Part shown: positions 35,241-43,061 of the stretch, piece after piece
Position numbering within the stretch: the stretch's first letter is position 1
Layout of the letters: every line of letters starts with the position of its first letter
NCBI GenBank assembly: GCA_007695095.1
Contig: REEL01000119.1
Location: 1-45,463, forward strand
DNA length: 45,463 bases
Direction: 5' to 3'
Source: Chitinophagaceae bacterium
GTDB taxonomy: Bacteria; Bacteroidota; Bacteroidia; Chitinophagales; REEL01
The notes under the pieces: generated by a model
What the model was told of the DNA's origin: nothing
Seen by the model: only the letters and a program-made list of their open reading frames with translations
Database searches by the model: none
Program-made: the position numbers and the translations under genes

Positions 35241-36278
35241 CTATTTTTTTGTTTCCGGATAATTCGGTAAATCTGATTTTAAGACAACCTGAGATTTTTC
35301 AACTATATCTTTAGTTATATTGTCTATGTCTGATGCGGAGGCATATAAAAGTTCCAATACTTTTTCTCTTTCAGAATCTTTAATCATATTTGTTTTTAAT
35401 AGATCTACCAAGCCTAATAGTCTGGCTACAGGGGCTCTTACGACATGCGATTGTGTCCAGGCTATTTCACGTAATCTACTATTTTGTTGGTCTATTTCTT
35501 TTAAATGAAAAGTCCTCTCTGTTACATCTGTGGCAATGACTATTTCAGCTTTTTTATCTTTAAAATGTATGCTGTTTTTGATAATTTCAACAAAAATGAT
35601 GCTTTTATCTTTCTTTTGGTGGCAGATCGGCTCAATAGTCAGCAGGTTATTTCTGATGGCAGGTTTTATTTTCAATTTTTTAAAAAGTAAATTGTCCTTA
35701 GGCTTAATGTCACTTTCAGTCATTTCCAGAAATTCTTCTTTGGTATAGCCATAGTGTTTAATGGTAGCTTTGTTTACGTCTAAGAAGCCTTTTGTTTTTG
35801 CATCACTTACCCACATTGGAGCAGGACTTGAATGAAATAAATTCACATACCTTTTTTCAGATTCACGTAAAGACTGAACAAAGCGATGTCTTTCCAATGC
35901 GTAAAGAATGCTTTTGTACAAAATCAAAGCATTGATAGTATCTTTAATTAGATAATCTGAAAATCCTAAAGACAATGAATTTGTTGCAAAATCTAAATCT
36001 GTATAGCCGGTTAAGATTATTACAGGAGTAATTTCACTTATAAGTCCGGCTTTTTGTGTAATGATTTCTTTAGTAACATCCGGGAGTGAGAGATCCAGCA
36101 AAATAATATCAAAAAAATAGTTTTTATTATCGAGCTTATTCAGGCACTCTTTAAACTTTTTTACATGAGTAATTTCTGCGTTCGGCATATACTCTTCAAT
36201 ATATTCTTCTACAAGCAGAAAATCTCCCGGGTTGTCTTCTACCACTAAGATTTTATATACATTCTCTTGAAATGTCAT
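35241..36278 (-). CDS. receiver-PAS-DHp signalling protein lacking an ATPase domain
   Basis: A 345-residue protein: an N-terminal receiver domain (1-125) with acidic pocket E14/D15, phospho-acceptor D62 in IILLDLSLPD and K112; a PAS domain (about 144-255, LFHSSPAPMWVSDAKTKGFLDVNKATIKHYGYT); a short coiled linker; and a DHp-like helix with H278 in AWTQSHVVRAPVARLLGL. The protein ends at 345, so the HATPase that normally follows in this Bacteroidota family is missing. The stop is genuine at 35241, with no downstream in-frame catalytic domain. It could act as a phosphotransfer protein or be phosphorylated in trans by the kinase two genes upstream. It is the last gene of a three-gene operon with one-base overlaps. 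Confidence 0.85.
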   Translation of the reverse strand: MTFQENVYKILVVEDNPGDFLLVEEYIEEYMPNAEITHVKKFKECLNKLDNKNYFFDIILLDLSLPDVTKEIITQKAGLISEITPVIILTGYTDLDFATNSLSLGFSDYLIKDTINALILYKSILYALERHRFVQSLRESEKRYVNLFHSSPAPMWVSDAKTKGFLDVNKATIKHYGYTKEEFLEMTESDIKPKDNLLFKKLKIKPAIRNNLLTIEPICHQKKDKSIIFVEIIKNSIHFKDKKAEIVIATDVTERTFHLKEIDQQNSRLREIAWTQSHVVRAPVARLLGLVDLLKTNMIKDSEREKVLELLYASASDIDNITKDIVEKSQVVLKSDLPNYPETKK

Positions 36279-36718
36279 TAAGCGTTTCCTTTTGGAAGTT
36301 TAACAAGCTGAAACCAAAAATCTTCTATAGTATAAATAGCACTCAGGAATTCACTCATTTCGACAGGCTTTGTGATGTAGCAGTTTGCATGATGCTCATA
36401 AGACAAATCTATATCGGTTTTAGAGGAAGATGTGGTTAGCATAATAACCGGTATTTTTTTTGTTTTTTTATTACTTTTAATGACTTCTAATACTTCGTGA
36501 CCATTTTTTTTAGGTAAATTCACGTCGAGCAGAATCAAATCGGGTGCTTGTTGATTAACATATTTACCTTTTTGAAATAAATAATCCAAAGCTTCCTTCC
36601 CGTTTTTTACAACATCTACTCTATTGATGATTTTTCTTTCTTCCAGAGCTTCAATAGTTAAAATTATATCTCCTTCATTATCTTCTACAAGAAGTATGTG
36701 AGCGCTCTTCATAATCAT
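36278..36718 (-). CDS. response regulator, single receiver domain (Rcp1-like)
   Basis: A 146-residue stand-alone receiver: acidic pocket E12/D13 in LLVEDNEGD, phospho-acceptor D65 in LILLDVNLPKKNG, T95/T96 in VIMLTTSS and K117 in CYITKPVE. The wording matches the Rcp1 group, receivers partnered with phytochrome-like kinases in cyanobacteria and with PAS/GAF kinases in Bacteroidota. It has no DNA-binding or enzymatic output, so it must act through protein contact or as a phosphorelay step. It is flanked by the sensor kinase (upstream) and the receiver-PAS-DHp protein (downstream), with TAATG overlaps on both sides, so all three are translationally coupled. Confidence 0.93.
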   Translation of the reverse strand: MIMKSAHILLVEDNEGDIILTIEALEERKIINRVDVVKNGKEALDYLFQKGKYVNQQAPDLILLDVNLPKKNGHEVLEVIKSNKKTKKIPVIMLTTSSSKTDIDLSYEHHANCYITKPVEMSEFLSAIYTIEDFWFQLVKLPKGNA

Positions 36719-39700
36719 TATTTTTTTAAGGTAAAGTAAAATGTACTTCCTTCATTCGGTGTTGATTCAACTCGAATTTTACCTCCCATATTATCAATAA
36801 TCTTTTTTACAATGGCCAGACCCATACCGGTTCCACTATATTCCTCTTTGTCATGAAGTCGCTGAAAAATAATAAATATCTTTTCAAAATATTCCTCTTC
36901 AATGCCAATGCCATTATCTTTTACTGAGAATTCCCAATATTCATCTTCTTCTTTACTGTTTATTTCTATAATAGGTTTCACTTTTTCCCTACTATATTTT
37001 ATAGAATTGTCAATTAGGTTATGGAAAATTTGAGTTACAGGGGTTTTGAAGCTGTAAATTTCAGGTAGTTTATTTTTGATTAAAGTAACAGCCTTTTGAC
37101 CTATTAACTCTTTTCTCAGAGTTGAATAATCATCTATGATTTTATTTATGTTTACGGCTTCTTTTATTTCGTTTAATCGGCCAACTCTTGAAAAATGCAG
37201 GAGATCCAGAATAATTTGTCGCATTCTCTTAGCTCCATCTACAGCAAAAAAGATATACTGACGAGCTTTTTCATCTAATTTATCGTTATATTTTTTTTCC
37301 AATTGGGATAAAAAGCGAGTAACCATTCTTAATGGCTCCTGAAGATCGTGAGACGCAATGTAGGCAAATTGTTCCAGCTCAGCATTGGAAATTTGAAGCT
37401 CTCTTGAATGATTTCGAAGCTTTACATTCAGACTTCGGAGTTTTTTTTCATAATTTTTTCTGAAAGTTATATCTGTCATTGCCCCAATCATTCTTTCTAC
37501 CTCGTTTGATTTGTTTCGAACAACAATACCTCTGTCTACTACATATGCATATGATTCATTGGATTTTTTAAAGCGGTATTCTGCTTCAAAATGTTTTTCG
37601 TCATTCAATTGTATTACTTCATTAAGGTTGCCTATCACTCTTTCCAAGTCTTCAGGATGTATTCTGTCTGTCCAGGTTTTTAAATTAGGCTTATGGTCTT
37701 CAATTTTATATCCAAAAAGCGTTTCAAATCCTTTTCCCCAACTCAGGGTTTTCTTTTTAAAATCCCAGTCCCAGATTGCATCATTAGTTGCTTCTGCTGC
37801 AATTTCAAAGCGTTCATTGCTTTGACGTAACTTTTCTTCCGCTATTTTTCGGGTAGTTATATTTTTAAAATACGTAGAAAGTCCTTTTTTTGAAGGGTAA
37901 ATGCTTAACTCCATCCAAATATTCAATGAGGGATAAAACTCTTCAAAATGAACAACCACTCCGGATTTCATTGCTTTTTGATATTTTTTGAAAAAGCTGA
38001 GTTCTTCAGAATCTGAAAAAACTTCCCAGAGATTTTCACCTAAAATATTTTGTCGTTTAACTCTTAAGATTTTTTCTGCTTCTCTATTCCAGTAGGTTAT
38101 CATCCAGTTTTTGTCAATTGTAAAGAAGCCGTCTTTGATACTTTCCAGTATCGTATTTTTTTCATTTAAAATGGTTTTTAACTCAATTTCCGCCTTTTTT
38201 TTTTGATTTATATCCTGAAAACTTCCGCTTAGCTTAACACATTTATTGTTTTCATATTCAGCGCGACCAATTATTCTTATCCAGACTTCTCTTTTTTTAG
38301 CGGTGATTATGGGCATTTCAAAGTCAATAGGCTTCTTATTTTCAATGCAATCAGTAAAAATTTTATTGATGGTTTTCTGATAGTTTTCTTTATAAAAACC
38401 TATGGTGTTTGTAGTGTCCGGCACAAAATCATCATCTACTTCATGGATTTGCCTGGTTATGTCTGACCAGTAAACTGTGTTTTTAACCAAATCTACTTCC
38501 CAACTGCCAATTCTGGCTAACTTATTAGCATTGTCTAATAAATTCTGCATGTTTTTCTGTTCGGTTATATCCCTTCCGTAACAAAATGCAAGCCCTTCCT
38601 CTCGGATTAGGTCAGATGAACTCCATGCAATCCATTTTATATCTCCGGATTTAGTGATATAGCGATTGACAAAGTTGTTAGAGTGCCTTTCTCCACTTAT
38701 TGTTTCTTTAAATTCTTTTAGGGTATCTTTTGTGTCTGTTGAAAAGACAAAGTTTTCAAATGGTTGAGAAGTTAATTCAATATCTGTATATCCCATCAGC
38801 TTTGTAAAAGCCGGGTTAACTTTTCTAAAGTGTCCTTCCGGACCTGCTATAGCCAAGATGTCAGGTGAATGTTGAAAAAAGCTGTTTAGTTCGATCTCGG
38901 ATTGTTTACGAATTATTTCAGAACCAATAAAATTTCCCATTTGCTTTAATACATCAGTAAAATATGGGTATAATCTATTAGACTTTTCAATGCCGCATAC
39001 CAAAACACCTATAATCTCTTTGTTGTGAAAAAGGGGTATGCCAAACACTTTAGTCAGCCCGGATTTTTGAGCAGCTTTTTTTCGAATGAATAAGTTTTTT
39101 TTATCTACATTATCCCAAATATTAGACTTTTTAGTTTCCCAAACGGTTCCGGGCAATCCTTCTCCCCGAAAAAAGCTTTTTACAGACTGACTTTTTGCAT
39201 AAAATGTGTAGCCAACAGTTGTGTTTGTAAACGTAGCTGCTTGTAAAAGTTTTGAGGAAGTTGAATCTGTTAACCAAATTTCAGTCAGATTGAATTCGCC
39301 AAATTTGTATATATATTGTAAAAGCTTTTTTAAACAGCCTTTAATTGTTTTTTCCCGGTTGAAAATATTACTGATAGCATCTACGATTTTTTTGCGATTT
39401 TCCTGAATTATTTGTTCTGTTCTGTCATTACATACCATCAGGCAACATTTTTTTCCTTCAAGGAGTAGTTCGCTTGTAGTGATTTCTACTTTCACTACTT
39501 TTTGGTCACCGACTAAAAGTGTATGGAGCTCTTTTTGTTTGAGATTTGATAAATCTAAAGTTTCTTGAGAAAGTTTTTGTAAACCTATTTCGGCTAAACC
39601 CATTTTTTTTATTTCATTTGCGGAGAAACCAAATAGCTTTTTGGCAGCAGCATTAGCATCTAAAAATTTATTTTCTTCATAACTGAAAAGTAATACAGCC

Positions 39701-40284
39701 TGAGGGCTGCTTCGAAAAAGGGTTTCATACTTTAGTTTTGAATTTTTAATGTCTAAACGACTTTTCCTTAATTCTAATAGTGCAACAACCTGATTTGCTA
39801 AGTTCTTTAAAGCTCTTTTTTGATAATCGTTTATCTTTTTTTCTTTATTATCAACCACACATAATGTACCTATTGGATTTCCCCGGGGAGTAATTAAAGG
39901 AACTCCGGCATAAAATACAAAATTTGGCTTTCCGGTAACTAAAGGGTTGTTTTTGAATCGGTTGTCTTTTCTTGCATTTAAAACGATGAAAATATCATCA
40001 GGGCTTTTTACTGCATGTTTGCAAAAAGAATGTTCAATGGGTGTTTCATTTATATCTATTCCATAGCCGGACTTAAAAAATTGTCTTTCAGTATCAAGTA
40101 AACTAACAAAGGAAATAGGTACATTACAAATATGCGCGATCAACTCAGTTATGTTATCATACTCTTTTTCAGGCAAAGTGTCTAGTATATTATATGCCTG
40201 CAAAGTGTTTCTACTTTGAATGTATGTATTAGTTCTAGTCATTTTTAAAGAAGTTATCTCAAACCAATTATTAAAGTTAGTCAT
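36718..40284 (-). CDS. multi-sensor hybrid-free histidine kinase (GAF, PAS x5, HisKA, HATPase)
   Basis: An approximately 1188-residue soluble kinase without signal peptide or membrane segments. Order: GAF (about 25-175), PAS (185-295), GAF (about 305-465), then four PAS domains (about 470-585, 590-700, 710-820 and 825-950), a coiled linker, HisKA with H979 in IASHDLQEPLRMV, and an HATPase (N-box HNLIDNSIKYS, G-box NGIGI and GTGMGLAIV). SHDLQEPLR is typical of phytochrome-like kinases. No bilin-binding phytochrome domain is visible, so the signal is unknown. A TTG at 40293 would add three residues; a later ATG at 40242 (MTRTNTYIQ) also fits family N-termini. Head of a three-gene operon. Confidence 0.9.
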   Translation of the reverse strand: MTNFNNWFEITSLKMTRTNTYIQSRNTLQAYNILDTLPEKEYDNITELIAHICNVPISFVSLLDTERQFFKSGYGIDINETPIEHSFCKHAVKSPDDIFIVLNARKDNRFKNNPLVTGKPNFVFYAGVPLITPRGNPIGTLCVVDNKEKKINDYQKRALKNLANQVVALLELRKSRLDIKNSKLKYETLFRSSPQAVLLFSYEENKFLDANAAAKKLFGFSANEIKKMGLAEIGLQKLSQETLDLSNLKQKELHTLLVGDQKVVKVEITTSELLLEGKKCCLMVCNDRTEQIIQENRKKIVDAISNIFNREKTIKGCLKKLLQYIYKFGEFNLTEIWLTDSTSSKLLQAATFTNTTVGYTFYAKSQSVKSFFRGEGLPGTVWETKKSNIWDNVDKKNLFIRKKAAQKSGLTKVFGIPLFHNKEIIGVLVCGIEKSNRLYPYFTDVLKQMGNFIGSEIIRKQSEIELNSFFQHSPDILAIAGPEGHFRKVNPAFTKLMGYTDIELTSQPFENFVFSTDTKDTLKEFKETISGERHSNNFVNRYITKSGDIKWIAWSSSDLIREEGLAFCYGRDITEQKNMQNLLDNANKLARIGSWEVDLVKNTVYWSDITRQIHEVDDDFVPDTTNTIGFYKENYQKTINKIFTDCIENKKPIDFEMPIITAKKREVWIRIIGRAEYENNKCVKLSGSFQDINQKKKAEIELKTILNEKNTILESIKDGFFTIDKNWMITYWNREAEKILRVKRQNILGENLWEVFSDSEELSFFKKYQKAMKSGVVVHFEEFYPSLNIWMELSIYPSKKGLSTYFKNITTRKIAEEKLRQSNERFEIAAEATNDAIWDWDFKKKTLSWGKGFETLFGYKIEDHKPNLKTWTDRIHPEDLERVIGNLNEVIQLNDEKHFEAEYRFKKSNESYAYVVDRGIVVRNKSNEVERMIGAMTDITFRKNYEKKLRSLNVKLRNHSRELQISNAELEQFAYIASHDLQEPLRMVTRFLSQLEKKYNDKLDEKARQYIFFAVDGAKRMRQIILDLLHFSRVGRLNEIKEAVNINKIIDDYSTLRKELIGQKAVTLIKNKLPEIYSFKTPVTQIFHNLIDNSIKYSREKVKPIIEINSKEEDEYWEFSVKDNGIGIEEEYFEKIFIIFQRLHDKEEYSGTGMGLAIVKKIIDNMGGKIRVESTPNEGSTFYFTLKK

Positions 40285-40448
40285 TTTACACAATATATAA
40301 ATTAAAAGTTTAAAAAATTGAAATTGTTTTTTAGGATTATACTAATTTTCTAAATATTTTCTATAGCTATTCTTTGTGTTTCTTGCTTTTTTGAAAATCG
40401 ATAATTCTGTTTTACTTTTAAGAAAGTTTTTCAAATAAAAAGTATAGC

Positions 40449-41828
40449 TTGTATTGCATAATAGATATTGAAACGACCGGTGGGAATCATAGTACAGGAA
40501 AAATAACCGAAATTGCTGTTTATAAACACGATGGCCAAAAAATTATTGATGAGTTTATAAGTCTGGTAAATCCGGAGACGGAAATTCCAAGATATATAAG
40601 TTTTTTGACCGGCATTACTGAGGAAATGGTTGCCGATGCACCGAGGTTTTTTGAAATAGCCAAGCAGATAGTTGAAATTACCGAGGGGAATATTTTTGTT
40701 GCTCATAATGTTAATTATGATTACAGTTTTATTTGCAAGGAATTTAAAGAACTCGGTTATGTGTTTTCAAGGGAAAAGATATGCACAGTTAGAAAAAGCA
40801 GACAGCTATTTCCCGGTTTACCCTCTTACTCTTTAGGTAAATTATGCTCCAGTCTTGGAATTTCTGTACACGACAGACATAGGGCGGCCGGTGATGCATT
40901 GGCTACCGTTGCACTATTTGAAAAGCTTTTAAAGCTTGAGCCGAAGATGAAGACTCAAACTGTCACTTCTTATAAGTATTTCTCGGGCTTAGAATCAAAA
41001 ACTTATTATCAGGAAATTAATCACTTACCGGAAAAAACAGGTATTTATTATTTTCGGAATGAGAAGGATGAGATTATTTATATCGGCAAGAGCAAAAACA
41101 TTAAAAAAAGAGTTTTAACTCATTTGAGGCTCAGCAAATCTGAGCGGACAATACTTATGCAACAGGAGATTCACTCAATAGATTATGAACTGACTGGCTC
41201 AGAGTTGGTATCTCTGATAAAGGAATCAGGAGAAATAAAAAGGTTTCAGCCCCGCTATAATCGTGCGCGAAGGAAAGAAAACTATCCCTTTGCCATATAC
41301 AGTAGTGTTGATTTGTTTGGGTATATACATTTTACCTTTGGAAAAACCGATTCAGCGAAAAAGCCAATAGCATTATTTGCTTCTAAAATGGAGGCCGGGA
41401 AAAGAATGTTGCAATTATGTGAAGCTTTTGAACTTTGTTACGGACTTTGCGGAGTGGGCGATTGCAGTAAGAGTTGCATTCACTTTTCAATGGGTAATTG
41501 TTTGGGTGCCATGAAACAAAAAGAAAAGTCTGAAAGCTATAACCGCCGTGCAGAAAAGCTAATTGCTACACTTGAATATGATTTGCCGGATGCTGTGCTT
41601 ATTGATAAAGGAAGATCGGAGGAGGAAATGAGTTGTGTTTTAGTTGAAAATGGAGTTTTTAAAGGTTATGGTTATGCGGATAAAAACTATGTAAGGAGTA
41701 TAGAAGATTTGCGGGATTGCATTCAGCTGATGGAAGAAAACAGAGATATAAAAAGCATTTTGAAACACTTTATCAGTAAAAACAAAGTTGAAAAAATAAT
41801 TCCTTTGAATGATATGACTACTTTGTAG
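40449..41828 (+). CDS. DnaQ-type exonuclease fused to a GIY-YIG nuclease domain
   Basis: A 459-residue fusion. Residues about 1-165 form a DEDDh 3'-5' exonuclease (Exo I YCIIDIETTGG with D6/E8; AHNVNYDYSFICKEF; HRAAGDALATV, with the Exo III histidine-aspartate). Residues about 195-275 form a GIY-YIG domain (TGIYYFRNEKDEIIYIGKSKNIKKR), the UvrC N-terminal endonuclease fold. The C-terminal part has a cysteine cluster (ELCYGLCGVGDCSKSCIHFSMGNC) like the zinc or Fe-S region that follows in UvrC/Cho relatives. A DNA-repair or proofreading role is likely; this arrangement is known in Bacteroidota and other bacteria as a Cho-like fusion. The start is TTG 40449, as no better start is in frame. Confidence 0.88.
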   Translation: MYCIIDIETTGGNHSTGKITEIAVYKHDGQKIIDEFISLVNPETEIPRYISFLTGITEEMVADAPRFFEIAKQIVEITEGNIFVAHNVNYDYSFICKEFKELGYVFSREKICTVRKSRQLFPGLPSYSLGKLCSSLGISVHDRHRAAGDALATVALFEKLLKLEPKMKTQTVTSYKYFSGLESKTYYQEINHLPEKTGIYYFRNEKDEIIYIGKSKNIKKRVLTHLRLSKSERTILMQQEIHSIDYELTGSELVSLIKESGEIKRFQPRYNRARRKENYPFAIYSSVDLFGYIHFTFGKTDSAKKPIALFASKMEAGKRMLQLCEAFELCYGLCGVGDCSKSCIHFSMGNCLGAMKQKEKSESYNRRAEKLIATLEYDLPDAVLIDKGRSEEEMSCVLVENGVFKGYGYADKNYVRSIEDLRDCIQLMEENRDIKSILKHFISKNKVEKIIPLNDMTTL

Positions 41829-41903
41829 TGGTTGGGAGGGATAAAAGTGTCTTATATCTCACAGGCCTGTTTTGTGCAATGGGTCACCCAAAATCAAGAT
41901 TTT

Positions 41904-43013
41904 TTACAAGTTAGCGACAACTTCTTCAAAGTCAATCGTAGATAAAATGGCTTCTAATTTACGTACATACTTTCTTTTTCTAACTGCCGGAGCATAAACA
42001 AAGCCATCTACCATATAAATTTTGTTTTTGGACTCATCAAACCAGGTATAGTTTAAAAATGGACCGCCCATAAAATCATTTTCCATGCGCCAAAGCCCTC
42101 TGGTAACCATTATATTTTTATTATTGATTTGAATTTCCGTTTCAAAATGTCGGAGGTTATGCTCAGTTTTCATGAAAGCTCCCGGGGTGGGGGTTTCGAC
42201 AAATTTACCTAACTCATCACGCAGATGAATTCCCGGATTTCGCCCTAATGTGTCCCGGGATACGTCTTTTCCATAAATAAATAAATGCATGCTTGCATCA
42301 TCTATGTCTCTACGCAACCAGTAATAGGATTGTTCATCGGTTTTAGCAGTTAGAAATTCCCCGGGAATCTGCATTTTTATACCGGTATTTTTGTGAATAT
42401 CATTCATTAAACGAGGTTGTTTTTCTTTAAAGAAAGTCAATGCCCGGTATCTTTTTAGCTCATGCTCCTGAATTAGGGAAATAATATTATCTGCCTGATT
42501 TTCCATAAGTTCTGCAAGAGTTTCTCTGTTTTTTGGAAAGAAAAATAAAACCAATTGAGGCTTTGCCCAGACTTCCCGCTTAAAAAAGTACAAAAAGTCG
42601 GGATTTTCTAAAATATTACTGCTATTGCTTTCAGAAATGTTTCTGCGGATAAACTGAGCCATTTCTGTATTTTCATCCTGAGTGGCAATGAAAACTATAT
42701 TTCTAATTCGTCTGAATAAATTACTAAACTCATCATAGCTCACATGTCGCATGTCAAAAACAGGTTCTATCTGCGGCAAACCAATAAAATCCCGTTTAAA
42801 CACAGCCTCAGCAACTTCCTTATGATTCATTGCCCACGCTCTGCTGTCTGCTATAACCAAAATTTCATCATTCGATCCGTGAGCCGGAGGCAGCATTCCC
42901 AATCTGCTTGCCTCATCTTCTTCACAGGCAACCATAAGTATAATCAAACTGCAAAACAGACTGAGTCGAAAGATATTTTGAATAGGTTTTGTTTTTTCTA
43001 AAAATGAATTCAT
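41904..43013 (-). CDS. DUF4837 family lipoprotein
   Basis: A 369-residue exported lipoprotein: signal with lipobox M-V-A-C (SLIILMVACEEDE, lipidation at C30), then a soluble domain matching DUF4837, a Bacteroidota family of unknown function. Recognisable stretches are SNDEILVIADSRAWAM near the start, DENTEMAQFIRRNI, ENPDFLYFFKREVWAKPQLVLFFFPKN, LRRDIDDASMHLFIY and TRGLWRMENDFMGGPFLNYTWFDESKN near the end. It is probably outer-membrane anchored. It lies 48 bases downstream of recG on the same strand and may be in its transcript. Confidence 0.85.
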   Translation of the reverse strand: MNSFLEKTKPIQNIFRLSLFCSLIILMVACEEDEASRLGMLPPAHGSNDEILVIADSRAWAMNHKEVAEAVFKRDFIGLPQIEPVFDMRHVSYDEFSNLFRRIRNIVFIATQDENTEMAQFIRRNISESNSSNILENPDFLYFFKREVWAKPQLVLFFFPKNRETLAELMENQADNIISLIQEHELKRYRALTFFKEKQPRLMNDIHKNTGIKMQIPGEFLTAKTDEQSYYWLRRDIDDASMHLFIYGKDVSRDTLGRNPGIHLRDELGKFVETPTPGAFMKTEHNLRHFETEIQINNKNIMVTRGLWRMENDFMGGPFLNYTWFDESKNKIYMVDGFVYAPAVRKRKYVRKLEAILSTIDFEEVVANL

Positions 43014-43061
43014 TTTATATTCTTTAATAAGGTAAACGGAAATTTTATTTAAAAATGTATA

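Noticed and set aside
36718-40284. The large sensor kinase as a phytochrome photoreceptor
   Set aside because: The SHDLQEPLR histidine box and the Rcp1-like partner resemble phytochrome systems, but no PHY domain or bilin-binding cysteine/histidine context is visible in either GAF domain.
41880-41890. Perfect 11-base palindrome TGGGTCACCCA between convergent genes
   Set aside because: The possible stem is only 3-4 bp with a tiny loop and there is no adjacent T-run in register, so it is not a convincing terminator; a protein site cannot be shown from one copy.
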